From Vibrio chagasii (GTDB lineage Bacteria; Pseudomonadota; Gammaproteobacteria; Enterobacterales; Vibrionaceae), in contig NZ_AP025469.1 in NCBI RefSeq assembly GCF_024347355.1, forward strand, positions 1 through 58,987: a stretch of 58,987 nt of DNA. The letters are read 5' to 3'. Position 1 is the stretch's first letter. The number at the start of each line of letters is the position of its first letter. Shown piece after piece: positions 25,149 to 35,500 of the stretch. The notes under the pieces were generated by a model. It did not search any database. It had not been told where the DNA came from and was given only the letters and a program-made list of their open reading frames with translations. Both the position numbers and the translations under genes were made by a program.

Positions 25149-27953
25149 GTGACACTCGAATATTACACGTATACACAAGGCGCCGCGATAACCAAGGCGC
25201 TGAATGCGATTGCCACTTTTTTTTCCAGTCAATCCTTTGCATCGTTGATGTCAATAAGCACCATGATTGGCGCGGCCATGACCTACGCTTATTTTGTTGC
25301 ATCGCGTAACCCTAAACACATCTACGTTTGGGCCATCGTATTTACCCTCGTTCCTTCAATGCTGATAAAACAAACGGTGACCATGCAGGTCATCGATAAA
25401 ACCGAACCTTCTTCAGCGTATTCAGTGGGCAATGTGCCTTACCTGGTCGCGTTGCCGACTTGGTTTTTCTCGTCAATGATGGTAGGCAGCGCCGATGCGA
25501 TTGAATCCATCTTTACCACCACCGACGATGAGCGCTATGGCCGTACAGGGATGATGTTTGGCTCCGAGCTGTATCAACTGTCTCGTCAAAGCGACTTAAA
25601 AGACATTGAGCTTCGCCGCTTATGGAATGACTTTTTTCAAAACTGTGTGGTCGGTGACATACAAATCAACAAAAAGTACACCTGGAATGCGTTGATGAAC
25701 GCCAAAGATGTGTTTGCGTTCTTTGATGGTCAAACCATGAGCCCACTTCGCGGGGTGATTCTGAATGATGTCAATCAAACCTTCAAAACGTGTCAAGAGG
25801 TCTACCCAGAACTCAAAGATGGGTTTAACGTCTCAGCGGCGGATGAGTTGGATTTGATTGCTACGTACTTACACGGAGAAAAGGCTTTGATGTACAAGTC
25901 GCACATTCAAAATTCTTTATCGAACAGCTATCAAAAGTTCATCAAAGTCAGCGATAACGCCGTGAACGTGCTCAAACACAACATGGCCATTAATGCCACG
26001 CGTTACAGCATCAATACCATGGACCCATCAGCCAGTGCCATGAACTACGCTTACACCTCGAATAAAATGCAACAAACTTCGATGTGGGCGACCTTGGGGA
26101 TGCAGGCGAGAGAGTTCATCCCGATGATGCACACGATGTTATTCACTTTGTTCAGTTGCCTGGGCTTTATGGTCGCGGCCGTGGCTGTGATACCGGCATT
26201 CACTAAGATGGTGCTGACCAACTACATCAAAACGTTTGCTTACCTCGCCACTTGGCCTTCGTTATTCGCCCTTCTTAATGCCATTATGACTTGGACACTG
26301 GAAGCGCATTCAAGTGCCACGGCTAATCCCATGCAAGGGTTAAGCTTGTCTAATGCCAACGCCCTGGATGAACTTCACATGCGCTATGGTTACATGGCGG
26401 GTTTTTTGATGATGAGCATTCCTGTTTTAGCGGGAAAAATCTTGCAAGGGGGCGTCGCCGCCGCGCAAGCCATGAACTATCAATTAGCAGGCATGATAAA
26501 CAGTACCAACGCGCGCGTATCGGCGGCCTCTTCGACCGGTAACTTAGACTTTGGCAACTTGCAGATGCAAAACCACAGTTTCAACAATACGTCTGCGAAT
26601 AAGTTTGATGACAACACGTTATTGAGAACAGGCATGACCACCGTTCAGCAACACGATGGCTCTCTCGTTAAGTCTTTCCAAAACAACGGCGGGCGCAGGA
26701 CGTATGATGCGCAAGAAACCGAGTCCAAACCGTTGTGGCAAGCGCAAGCCTCTAACATGTTACAAAACAGCGTCAACGACCAATATACGGACGCGAAAAC
26801 CGCCCAAACGCAAAACATGAACAGTTTTAATGACAGCTTTTCAAAGGGCTTTGCGCAAAGTGACCGCTGGAATGACAATTGGAGTAAAAATCGCAGTTAT
26901 GGGGATGGGCAATCCGTGTCGACGGAAGGTCAAATCAGTCAATCGCATTCGAAAATGGAATCGGCTATTCAGAGCGTGTCGGAGACCACTGGTTGGAGTC
27001 ACGACCAAGCAAAAGCGTACGTAACAGCAGTCAATGCTGGTGTTGAAGTGGGGACGCCACCAGGGGCGAACTTGCTGTTTGGTATGAGCGCGAAAGCGGG
27101 GATCAACTGGAGTCAAGATGACCGCGAATCGTTCAGTAAGATGAGCGCTGAGCAGAAACAAGCGCTGTCTCAAGCCACAGAACAATACAACGAGGGGGCC
27201 ACTGAAATGCAGCGTGCAGGCCGTACGCTCGATGCCAAGGAAAACCGCAGTGAAGTGGAGCAATACGCGCACGACTTTGCAATGAACTTCCAACGTACTC
27301 AGCAAACAGCCGCGGCGGTCAATGAGTCCAATGCCGAGGTTGACACTCTCAGTCACATGCAATCGAGACTGAAAAACGACACCGTGAACTTCAGTGCCAG
27401 CGCCATTACGGGCTTCCAGCAGTATTTGGAGGGCACAGTAAAGAATCCAAATGACGTTGCTCGCTTGATGAATGCCTATAAGCCAGAGGACGTGCAAGAT
27501 GTTCGAGAGTGGTTTGACAAATACTCGCACAGTGACGATTTTCAAAAGCACTACGGGGTCGACACCTCAAATGCCTCTTTGGATGCGCTCAAAGAGAAAT
27601 ATCAGCCGAAAGATTTAAGTACGTCGCCGTCCCTCACGCCTGAGCAGAGCGTGTTAATCAATACTGGCTCAGACCAGGCGCTTACCCAAACCAATGAAGT
27701 CGCCGCAGAGATGTTTCAGCTCAATGAGAGTGGGCAACTGTATGTTGATAGCACTTATCAGAATGTGAAGATGAACAGTCTACTTGCGGCGGGGCATTAT
27801 CAAAATGAAGTCAAGCCTATTTCTCCACCAACCACGGCTGAAAGTAGCCCTGTACAAACGGACGTTGAGCAAGAGGTTAGCCCGGCTCAACCGGCGCGAG
27901 TGGGCGGAACCACAAACTCGAATTACCCCTTGTATCAACCACCCCAAAAGTAA
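25149..27953 (+). CDS. traG: TraG mating-pair stabilisation/exclusion target
   Basis: A 934-aa inner-membrane protein, nearly equal to F TraG (938). It has N-terminal membrane helices (residues ~30-80 and 330-400), with the family motif VGNVPYLVALPTWFFSSMMV. The periplasmic C-terminal half is polar and Gln/Ser-rich. It starts at GTG 25149, one base after the traH stop. In F, TraG works in pilus assembly and is recognised by the exclusion protein TraS. Confidence 0.92.
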   Translation: MTLEYYTYTQGAAITKALNAIATFFSSQSFASLMSISTMIGAAMTYAYFVASRNPKHIYVWAIVFTLVPSMLIKQTVTMQVIDKTEPSSAYSVGNVPYLVALPTWFFSSMMVGSADAIESIFTTTDDERYGRTGMMFGSELYQLSRQSDLKDIELRRLWNDFFQNCVVGDIQINKKYTWNALMNAKDVFAFFDGQTMSPLRGVILNDVNQTFKTCQEVYPELKDGFNVSAADELDLIATYLHGEKALMYKSHIQNSLSNSYQKFIKVSDNAVNVLKHNMAINATRYSINTMDPSASAMNYAYTSNKMQQTSMWATLGMQAREFIPMMHTMLFTLFSCLGFMVAAVAVIPAFTKMVLTNYIKTFAYLATWPSLFALLNAIMTWTLEAHSSATANPMQGLSLSNANALDELHMRYGYMAGFLMMSIPVLAGKILQGGVAAAQAMNYQLAGMINSTNARVSAASSTGNLDFGNLQMQNHSFNNTSANKFDDNTLLRTGMTTVQQHDGSLVKSFQNNGGRRTYDAQETESKPLWQAQASNMLQNSVNDQYTDAKTAQTQNMNSFNDSFSKGFAQSDRWNDNWSKNRSYGDGQSVSTEGQISQSHSKMESAIQSVSETTGWSHDQAKAYVTAVNAGVEVGTPPGANLLFGMSAKAGINWSQDDRESFSKMSAEQKQALSQATEQYNEGATEMQRAGRTLDAKENRSEVEQYAHDFAMNFQRTQQTAAAVNESNAEVDTLSHMQSRLKNDTVNFSASAITGFQQYLEGTVKNPNDVARLMNAYKPEDVQDVREWFDKYSHSDDFQKHYGVDTSNASLDALKEKYQPKDLSTSPSLTPEQSVLINTGSDQALTQTNEVAAEMFQLNESGQLYVDSTYQNVKMNSLLAAGHYQNEVKPISPPTTAESSPVQTDVEQEVSPAQPARVGGTTNSNYPLYQPPQK

Positions 27954-27984
27954 TGGTTAAAAATACAGCACTGTGCATTTAAAC

Positions 27985-28000
27985 ACATAGTAAACTATGT
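27985..28000. promoter_or_regulatory. Palindromic promoter region after traG
   Basis: ACATAGT-AA-ACTATGT is a perfect 16-bp palindrome. It is followed by TTAATATAAAC, a plausible -10. It lies 38 bp before the next gene and suggests separate, regulated expression of that gene. Confidence 0.5.
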
Positions 28001-28037
28001 TAATATAAACACTCTTCGGTAAAGGTAGGAATGAAGC

Positions 28038-28592
28038 ATGAAATGGATGATGACGGGATTACTGAGCGTGTTAGTGTGCTTGCCTGCGATGGCGCAGCCG
28101 TGGCATAAGAGTCCTAAATTGGAAGCGCTGGTCACCAAGTTGAACGCCACGTATGAGTCAGATGATTTACATTATCTAGACATCAAAATGATGAAGCAAG
28201 TCGACAACCTCTCTTACTTCATTCGCTACCTTGATAAGCCAGGCACACCAGAGCACGCCCAGCTTAAAGCGTTTTTGTGGGGGATGCAGTCGGCGCACAT
28301 CGGCAGCATCAACCAACAAATCCAAACCAACGTGGTGCCGTGGTTTTGCCCGCCAGGGGGCAGCTTGAGCACGGTCAGTCACAACGCGAAAAACCCGACC
28401 GAGTTTATTGAAAACATCATCTGGGGAGCTCTTGAGCGTGATGTGGAAACGAATCCAGATAGCTTTAGTGCTTATAACGGAGCTGCATCATTCGCACCTG
28501 TGACGGGGTTTATTTTATACGGCCTACAAACGAAATACCCTTGTTACGACAAAGTGCCACCATCGCATCAATTGGTGGGCTTTAACTACTAA
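28038..28592 (+). CDS. Rap1a/Tai-like secreted protein
   Basis: A 184-aa protein with a signal peptide ending AMAQ. The C-terminal half fits the Rap1a/Tai immunity-protein pattern: a helix FLWGMQSAH, then WFCPPGGSLSTVS, an acidic helix region, and GFILYGLQTKYPC, with the paired cysteines about 65 residues apart. It occupies the traG-traD gap where F encodes exclusion proteins TraS and TraT, so an exclusion or immunity role is attractive but unproven. It has its own palindrome-containing promoter region and a terminator. Confidence 0.6.
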   Translation: MKWMMTGLLSVLVCLPAMAQPWHKSPKLEALVTKLNATYESDDLHYLDIKMMKQVDNLSYFIRYLDKPGTPEHAQLKAFLWGMQSAHIGSINQQIQTNVVPWFCPPGGSLSTVSHNAKNPTEFIENIIWGALERDVETNPDSFSAYNGAASFAPVTGFILYGLQTKYPCYDKVPPSHQLVGFNY

Positions 28593-28612
28593 CGTTGCGC
28601 CATCAATTCATG

Positions 28613-28641
28613 AAAAAGCACGCCACTTGGCGTGTTTTTTT
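28613..28641 (+). terminator. Rho-independent terminator
   Basis: CACGCCA (28619-28625) / TGGCGTG (28628-28634), followed by seven T and preceded by five A, so it may work in both directions. It ends the transcript of the Rap1a-like gene. Confidence 0.85.
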
Positions 28642-28761
28642 ATGGGTATGAATCGCAGCTCTAACAGTGTCGCTGTTGATTGATTCATGGCTCGCGACAC
28701 CTGCTATATGCTGGCATGTAGAGGTGGGGCGCGCCCGACAAACGCAGTGCGTCAGTCTTTT

Positions 28762-28777
28762 TAAGCGGGCCCGCTTA
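28762..28777. promoter_or_regulatory. 16-bp perfect palindrome before a small gene
   Basis: TAAGCGGG/CCCGCTTA at 28762-28777 is immediately followed by GATTAAGGAG, the ribosome binding site of the 56-aa gene at 28793. It is a candidate operator or translation-blocking hairpin. Confidence 0.5.
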
Positions 28778-28792
28778 GATTAAGGAGAAAAT

Positions 28793-28963
28793 ATGAAATA
28801 CACACCCAATGAGCCCATGGTGTTGGAAATGCTCGAAGGTAACGACTGGCGCTACCTTCGAACCACTTACGCTAAGGCCATCCGATTACTTAAGCGAACG
28901 TCTCATCGTGGTTATTTGCTGTATCGAGAGAAGGAGCCTGAGAGCGGGTTACCCCCTCATTAA
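28793..28963 (+). CDS. Small basic hypothetical protein, 56 aa
   Basis: ATG 28793 follows TAAGGAGAAAAT, a strong ribosome binding site. The product (MKYTPNEPMVLEMLEGNDWR...) is helical and basic, with YAKAIRLLKRTSHRGYLLYR. Its last 74 bases overlap the 3' end of the minus-strand gene at 28890. No family recognised. Confidence 0.5.
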   Translation: MKYTPNEPMVLEMLEGNDWRYLRTTYAKAIRLLKRTSHRGYLLYREKEPESGLPPH

Positions 28964-29552
28964 CCGGTGGGCTTGAAATGCGATGCAACAACAAGTGATT
29001 CACTTGCTGCTCATCCACTGAGTCGATGTCGACTCGATATACCCCATTAGCTTGCACGGCTTGAATGAGCGTATCTAAACGCTGCGTTTTCACCGCGACC
29101 GTTAAGGGCTTAATTTGGTTATTGTCGGCATCAAATCCGTTTTCAACGCTTTTCTCTTTCATGTAAAGCGTGTCTATTTCCATCGCTTCTTCTGCGTTTT
29201 CCAGCATTGAGGGGAATTGGTGCTGCTCATACAGTGCGTTCAACATAATATAAAGTTCATCGGCGGGTGTGAACCTCGCTCGGTACGTCAAGTTCATAGC
29301 ATTGACTTCCCATAGCTTTTGCTCAAGGTTGCCTGTCGCGCGGCGGCCAATACTCATCATCGTTCTTATTTCATTTTTGCACGTAGCAAACTGAACTTTT
29401 TTCAGTGTGGGCTTGATGAACTTGACCAACTGTTCATTTCTGCGTTGGGTTGTCCAGAACCCACCTTTCTGACTCATCGTGCAATAGAGTGCAAGCAACG
29501 CGTTTGTCACTAACTCATCAAGCGCTTGATAGTGTTTGAAATTTTTACTCAT
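28890..29552 (-). CDS. Hypothetical protein encoded opposite the tra operon
   Basis: A 220-aa protein (MSKNFKHYQALDELVTNALL...), mostly helical and probably cytoplasmic, with no signal peptide or membrane segment. No family recognised. It is the only minus-strand gene within the transfer block, set between two plus-strand genes, which suggests later insertion or separate regulation. Confidence 0.7.
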   Translation of the reverse strand: MSKNFKHYQALDELVTNALLALYCTMSQKGGFWTTQRRNEQLVKFIKPTLKKVQFATCKNEIRTMMSIGRRATGNLEQKLWEVNAMNLTYRARFTPADELYIMLNALYEQHQFPSMLENAEEAMEIDTLYMKEKSVENGFDADNNQIKPLTVAVKTQRLDTLIQAVQANGVYRVDIDSVDEQQVNHLLLHRISSPPVNEGVTRSQAPSLDTANNHDETFA

Positions 29553-29673
29553 GAAACCGTTCTAATAACCCAGCGAAATACTGAGTCTAGCAGAACACGC
29601 TAGAAAATCATGGTTTCTCCCCTGTCCAATTTCTTTACCCCTTTATTTATCCAATCATGAATAAGGAGCGCCC

Positions 29674-31755
29674 ATGCGTACCCGTAAGAAAAGTAACCAC
29701 TTTACCCGAGGTGGCCAAGTTACCTTTCATTCCATTCGAATGTTTTTCCAAGTCAATAACACCCTCATTAAGTTCATTGGCTGGGGTATGGTGTTGTCGA
29801 CATTGATGCTGACGTGGTGGAACGCCCCTAAGCATGCTTTTTGGGCTGAGTTCTATTATTGGCGTAATTACATTTACGCGAAACTAGGCAAACCCTTAGA
29901 CAGTGTTGTGACTACCATTTGGGACGGAAAACGTTACCAAGACAGCTTAGCGTCTCAGCTTGAAAACACGGTATTACTCGATATACATGCTGAAGTGTGG
30001 CGAAACGCCCAACTGTTCTACTTACTGTCGATGTTGATTGGTTTCTTTATTTTTTACTTGATGCAGCGGTTTTTCAAAGAGCAAGGCGAAAAGCAAAGTG
30101 AAGACTTTCATGTACGCGGCTTTCGGTTGGTAGCCCCTGACGTGCTTTCTAAAACACAAATTAAACGTGCCAAAGTCAACCGTAAACGAGGGTATGGCGA
30201 CGGCTCCATCTCAAAGTTTAAAATTGATGGCCATGCACTGCTTAAACAATCCTTTGAGGTTCAACACTTGCTCATCGATGGCACTACGGGCGCGGGTAAA
30301 TCGGTGATGATCCGAAAATTGGTGCGCTGGATACGCGAACGCGGGGATAAAGCCATCATCTACGACAAAGGGTGTGTGTTTACCAGTAAATTTTACCGCC
30401 CTGATACGGATGTGATCTTAAACCCGTTTGATGCGCGTTGCGCCAACTGGAACGTTTGGTGCGACGCCAAAGACGCGCCCGATTTTGAAAACATGGCGGC
30501 GGCCCTCATTCCTCAACATGGCGATGGTGATCCGTTTTGGGTGGACTCAGCGCGTACCATTTTCTCTTCCACTGCGTTTCGTATGAGCCAGGACAACAAG
30601 CCCGCGACCACTGCTCGGTTGCTGAGCTTAATTCTAACCAGTGAGCTGGAAACGCTTGGTAACTTCTTGGAAGGGACGGAAGCCGCCGCTCTAGCTTCAA
30701 AGGACATCAAGAAAACGGCCATTTCCATTAAGTCAGTGTTGGCCACCTACATGAAAAGTATGCGATTTCTGGATGGGCTGGATGATAAGGATCGTGAAGC
30801 CGTTCTGCAGAAGCCTTTTTCCATTACCGATTGGGTTCAAGACGATGAGCAAAGTGGCTTTTTATTCCTATCGAGCAACGCCCAACAGCACGCTTCACTG
30901 AGACCACTTATCTCGATGTGGTTGGCGATTGCCTCAAACGCCATACTGGGACTTGAACCCAATGAAGACCGACGTATTTGGGTATTAATGGACGAGATGC
31001 CGAGTCTTCATAAACTCCCTGAGCTGGGTTCCATTATTGCCGAAGTTCGAAAATTCGGGGGGTGTTATTTGATTGGTATCCAGTCGTACGCGCAGTTGGT
31101 AAAGACCTACGGCAAGAACGCCGCCGATGAGATGTTTGATTTGTTGAACACGCGCTTTTTCTTTCGCGCCCCCTCAGCACAAATGGCACAGATCTCTTCC
31201 AAGGACTTGGGTGAGCAAGAAGTCGATATTTCCAAGGAAAACGTCTCTTACGGTGCAAACACGTTGCGCGATGGCGTCTCTCTGGGCCATCAAACGGTCA
31301 CAAGACCTGTGGTATCCCCGAGTGAGATACAAGCCCTGGACGATTTGCAATGTTACTTACGCACACCAGGCGTTGATCTCATCACCAAACTGGACTTGGA
31401 GTTCGATGTTATGAAAGACATTTGTCCGTCATTCAACAAAAGAAGCGTGACATTGTCACAGCAAATGCAAGAAGCCTACGCACAAGCGACCTATTATGAG
31501 AGCGTCGCGCCTAGTATTCACCTCTCAAAAGAAGAGCAGCAACCGTTGCTGGATATACAACAAGCTAAGTTTGATTCCAAAGAAGAAATGTTGAATGAAG
31601 CTAGCCAAATGAGAGAAGCGATGCAAAGTGACACCGTGCAAGAGATGGTCGAGTCAAAGGATCGAGACAATCATGAGTACCAAGAGCAAACTCAACGTGT
31701 CATTGAAGAGCAAGCCATCTCCCCTGAAATGGAAGTAGGCGAAATGGTTGACTAG
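29674..31755 (+). CDS. traD: TraD type IV coupling protein
   Basis: A 693-aa VirD4/TraD ATPase. Two N-terminal membrane helices are at ~25-50 and ~110-135. Walker A is DGTTGAGKSVMIRKL near residue 205 and Walker B is RIWVLMDEMPSL near 433, with the TraD motif GGCYLIGIQSYAQLVKTYG. It links the relaxosome to the T4SS. An AAGGAG ribosome binding site is present. Slightly shorter than F TraD; the Gln/Glu-rich C-terminus replaces F's terminal repeats. Confidence 0.94.
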   Translation: MRTRKKSNHFTRGGQVTFHSIRMFFQVNNTLIKFIGWGMVLSTLMLTWWNAPKHAFWAEFYYWRNYIYAKLGKPLDSVVTTIWDGKRYQDSLASQLENTVLLDIHAEVWRNAQLFYLLSMLIGFFIFYLMQRFFKEQGEKQSEDFHVRGFRLVAPDVLSKTQIKRAKVNRKRGYGDGSISKFKIDGHALLKQSFEVQHLLIDGTTGAGKSVMIRKLVRWIRERGDKAIIYDKGCVFTSKFYRPDTDVILNPFDARCANWNVWCDAKDAPDFENMAAALIPQHGDGDPFWVDSARTIFSSTAFRMSQDNKPATTARLLSLILTSELETLGNFLEGTEAAALASKDIKKTAISIKSVLATYMKSMRFLDGLDDKDREAVLQKPFSITDWVQDDEQSGFLFLSSNAQQHASLRPLISMWLAIASNAILGLEPNEDRRIWVLMDEMPSLHKLPELGSIIAEVRKFGGCYLIGIQSYAQLVKTYGKNAADEMFDLLNTRFFFRAPSAQMAQISSKDLGEQEVDISKENVSYGANTLRDGVSLGHQTVTRPVVSPSEIQALDDLQCYLRTPGVDLITKLDLEFDVMKDICPSFNKRSVTLSQQMQEAYAQATYYESVAPSIHLSKEEQQPLLDIQQAKFDSKEEMLNEASQMREAMQSDTVQEMVESKDRDNHEYQEQTQRVIEEQAISPEMEVGEMVD

Positions 31756-31867
31756 CGTTGTCCTTCTCCATGCCACACAACCTGCAAGCCAATAAGCACC
31801 GATATACCTAGGGCTGCTTTCAATACACTGTGCCCTAATACTCCCCCCAAAATAAAAAGGAAATTCA

Positions 31868-32128
31868 ATGAATCAAATATTTTGTCAATGCGACCAATGC
31901 AAGCGAGATATTCTTGTTGGTGAGGAAAGAATGACAGTCACCCAGAATATCGAAAAAATTGAAGATGAATCTTGTGTTATACCACTGAAAGTGGACGTTG
32001 TTCATGCCTTGTGTACGACATGTACACCTCTGCTGCCCAAAGACGATAGAAACAAATCCATTAAGCTTACATTACGCAGAGCAATTGATGAGTTTTTTGA
32101 CATCTTCGTTGTAAGAACGGGGGGGTAG
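31868..32128 (+). CDS. Zinc-ribbon-like protein, probably N-terminal half of a frameshifted gene
   Basis: An 86-aa frame with an AAGGAAATTCA ribosome binding site. It begins MNQIFCQCDQCKRDILVGEE and has a second cysteine pair in HALCTTCTPLL, so a zinc-binding four-cysteine unit is likely. It ends right after a run of seven G (ACG-GGG-GGG-TAG). A -1 shift on this slippery run would continue into a 66-codon membrane segment ending at 32325. Confidence 0.65.
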   Translation: MNQIFCQCDQCKRDILVGEERMTVTQNIEKIEDESCVIPLKVDVVHALCTTCTPLLPKDDRNKSIKLTLRRAIDEFFDIFVVRTGG

Positions 32129-32325
32129 GGTGCCTCCTTCTTTCTCTCATCATCATTGCCGATGTCGGCATCTTAAAAATAATTGATTTTATATTCACCA
32201 GTGCTGCCGATGGTTCTTTCGCGTTTGTAATTTTCAGCTTTTATTTGGGAAGCTTCTTATTCGGTGCTCTGTGGAAATGGTTAGATAGCGTTATTATTAG
32301 CTATAAGAGGCGAAAACAAGGCTGA
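32129..32325 (+). pseudogene. Membrane-segment frame reachable only by -1 frameshift
   Basis: In the -1 frame the DNA encodes two hydrophobic helices (LLLSLIIIADVGILKIIDFI; SFAFVIFSFYLGSFLFGALW) and a basic end (YKRRKQG). There is no usable start codon of its own. The frame is open from just inside the end of the upstream gene. Either the G7 run mediates programmed frameshifting, giving a ~152-aa protein, or the gene is broken there or misread in sequencing. Confidence 0.5.
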
Positions 32326-32357
32326 ATATCAGCTCAAGAAATCCACATGCGTAACCA

Positions 32358-32397
32358 AGTAAAATGACACCGCAGGCCAGCGTGGTTTCATTTTACT
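32358..32397 (+). terminator. Long inverted repeat before traI
   Basis: Arms AGTAAAATGA (32358-32367) and TCATTTTACT (32388-32397), with further CACC/GTGG pairing inside. No strong T run follows, so it may be a weak terminator, an mRNA-stability hairpin or an operator. The remaining ~200 bp to traI holds no gene I can see. Confidence 0.45.
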
Positions 32398-32598
32398 GCA
32401 CTTATAGCTGTATTTTTCAAGTTCCATTGAGAACAATATATTTAGTTATAGTGCTTCAGAAATCGTTTCAATCAGTCTTTCAAAAAACCACATCATCCAA
32501 TCACTCACATACAACCTTATTTCAACAAAAACTACCAACGACCAAATACCGCTCAACCTCGTTGCCAGCGGTATTTGGCATTCCTTGAGGAAAATCCA

Positions 32599-35500
32599 AT
32601 GCTTTCAATCAGCCCCCTCAAATCTGCCTCTGGCGCAGCAAAATACTACCTTGGCGAAGAAAATCCTAAAGACCTTCCTGACGTCACCCTTGAGAAAGGA
32701 GACGGTGATAATTATTACCTAAAAGAGGCAGACCAGCCTGAAACCACTTTTTGGTATGGGAAATTGGCAGATGAGGTCAATTTAGCGGGAAAGCCGGTAG
32801 AAAAAGAGACCTTAGAGTCTGTCCTTTCTGGCCATCTTGGCCAAGAAACGATTAAGGGCAAACGAAGCAATCATAAGTCGGGGTTCGACCTGACTTTTTC
32901 AGCACCAAAGTCCGTCAGCCTCTTGGCTTTAGCGGGCGGTGAGACTCAATTGATTGACGCTCACAACGAAGCAGTCAAGTTTGCGCTCACAGAAATAGAG
33001 AAAGACGTTGCTCAAGTGAAAGTGACCCATGAGAAAGGCGTCCAGGAGTACGAAAACACGGACGCCATGATGTTTGCAGTGATCCGCCATAAAACCAGCC
33101 GTGAAAATGACATGCAGCTCCACTCTCACGCCCTCGCCGCCAATATGACGCGTGATCAAGAGGGAGACTTACGCGCGTTATCATCGTGCCTCAAGCAAAA
33201 AGGAGGGGTGATTAATGGATCGGGTGAACGCATCTATAACTTTCAAAAATATTACACCTCACTGTACCAAAGCCACCTTGCCAAAAGCGCAGAAAACCTC
33301 GGTTTCAGTATGCGTGGGGTCGGAAATGGCCAGTTTGAAGTTGTTGGCGTACCTGAATCCCTTATTGATGCCTTTTCCACGAGAAAAAAGCAGATCGACC
33401 AAAAAGCATTGGATTTCGGTAATACTCAAACAGCAAGGGATACGGCTGCACTCGATACACGCAAAGCCAAAACCTATCACAGTCATGAAACACTCAATCA
33501 CCAATGGCAAACCAAGATCCAAGAGCACGGGCATGAGCCTACTCAGTTAGTTTCTCTGGCAAAGCGTGCTTCAACTGAACGTGTCGGCCCATCAACACAA
33601 GAAGCCAAGGCAGCAATCCATCGCGCCGTTGAACATTTGGGACAATATAAAACCACCTTGCACATTGAAAAAATCATCGAGATCGCAGCCGCTGATTTCA
33701 CTGTCGGTAACACGCAATTGAATGCTCTAGATTTAAAGCAAGCCTCCGATGAGCTTATCAAAAGCGGCCAGTTAATTGCGCTCCAAGACAAAGGTCAATA
33801 CACATCAAAAGCCCTACTCGATAATGAGCGCGCACTTATGGATGCCACTCTAGGCCGTGCTCACAACATGAGAACCCACGTGAATCCGAGTGTACTCAAT
33901 CAACTCAAGGCTTCTCACAAGCAACAACAAATTCTCACCGATGTGTACCAGTCAACCAAACAATTTCACATCGTGAACGTTCACGGCGACTCAAAACCGA
34001 TGGCCCAGCACTTACTGAATCTCGGCAACCATAGCCATAAACGGGTTCACTTGGTTTCACCCAACGCCAGGGAGAAACAAAACAGCATGGAAAGCGTTCA
34101 ACGAAAAAGCCACACTTTAAGCGCCTGGGTCAGCCAACTGTTCAGCTCGGAGTATCGTCATACCACGCACAGCTTGTTGAACGGTGACTTACCCCTGACC
34201 AACAAAGACGTATTGCTTATCGATGAAGCCAATAAACTGAGTGCCAATGAATTGCTGGGACTCACCGAAAAAGCCAAGCAATCGAACAGTAAAGTGGTGA
34301 TGCTCAATCGCGTTACGAACCGACAAGGCTTTAAAGCGCACAATGCCATCGAGCTCTACCGTAAGGGCCATGTTGAGAGTCACACCTGGATAAATGGGAA
34401 AAGCCAAGACAGCCAAGTGAACCTTCATGACAATGATACGCAACGCTTGGCTCGCGTGTATGCTGACCTGACAGACAAGGATCAGACTCAAGTATTAGCC
34501 ACCTCTGGCGTTGAACAACGGCGTCTGACCGAAGCTATAAGGACGCAGCTAAAAAACACCCACGCCCTTTCTCGCATCGAGACCACCCTCTTCACTCAAG
34601 TTCCTCACTTTCTCTCTAAAGCGCAACAACCACTCGTTCAACATTACAAGCCAGGCATGATACTCACCCAATGGGATAACAAGCAGCCCCAACGCTTTGT
34701 CATCGCCAGCATCGATAAAGAGAGCAATACCATGACCGCACTTCGCCAAAAAGATGGGCAGAGCATTCACTTTGATCCATCCACCTCTGAGTTTAAAAAT
34801 AGAAACATGCAACTGACTAAGCCTGAGAGTTTGAATATTGCAGTGGGTGAACGCATCAAAGCCGCTAGCCATCATAAAGCCGCCGGCCTAACCGCACACC
34901 AAAGCTATCGTGTCAAAGCGCTCGATAAAGATACCATCACATTAGACCATCAGGGCCAAACAAAAACCCTCCCCCTCACCGCCCTCAAGGATGCCCCCCT
35001 GAACTACGACTACGTCCATACGGCCAGTCATATCCAATCAAAATCGCATACTTTGCTTTCAGCCAAAGCGTTCACTTTGTCAAAACCACTGCTCACAGAG
35101 CTGACAGAAAAAAGCGGGCGCATCGATATCTTTACCGACAATATGGAGAAAGCGCATCATGCACTCGGCAAAACCCAGGTCACTCCGTCAGCTATTGAGC
35201 GAGTGATGACACCGAACCCGGTCAACGACCGCTATTTAAATGGTCGTACTGCAAACGAACTCAAGCAGGACGTCAATGCGGCCCTGTCCGCCCTCTCCCG
35301 AGAGCAAAGCACTCCCATAATAGAAAAGGCCGTGAGCTTTGCGCTTAACCATCTCTCAGAGCGAGAAGCCGCCTTTAGTCAAAAAGCGCTGGTGATCGAG
35401 GCCGTGCGTTACGCATTTGAAGAAGCCGGCACATCGGTCAGTAAATCCCATATTGAGGCGGAGCTGGCCAAACGCAGCGATACCTTATCCGCGCATTATA

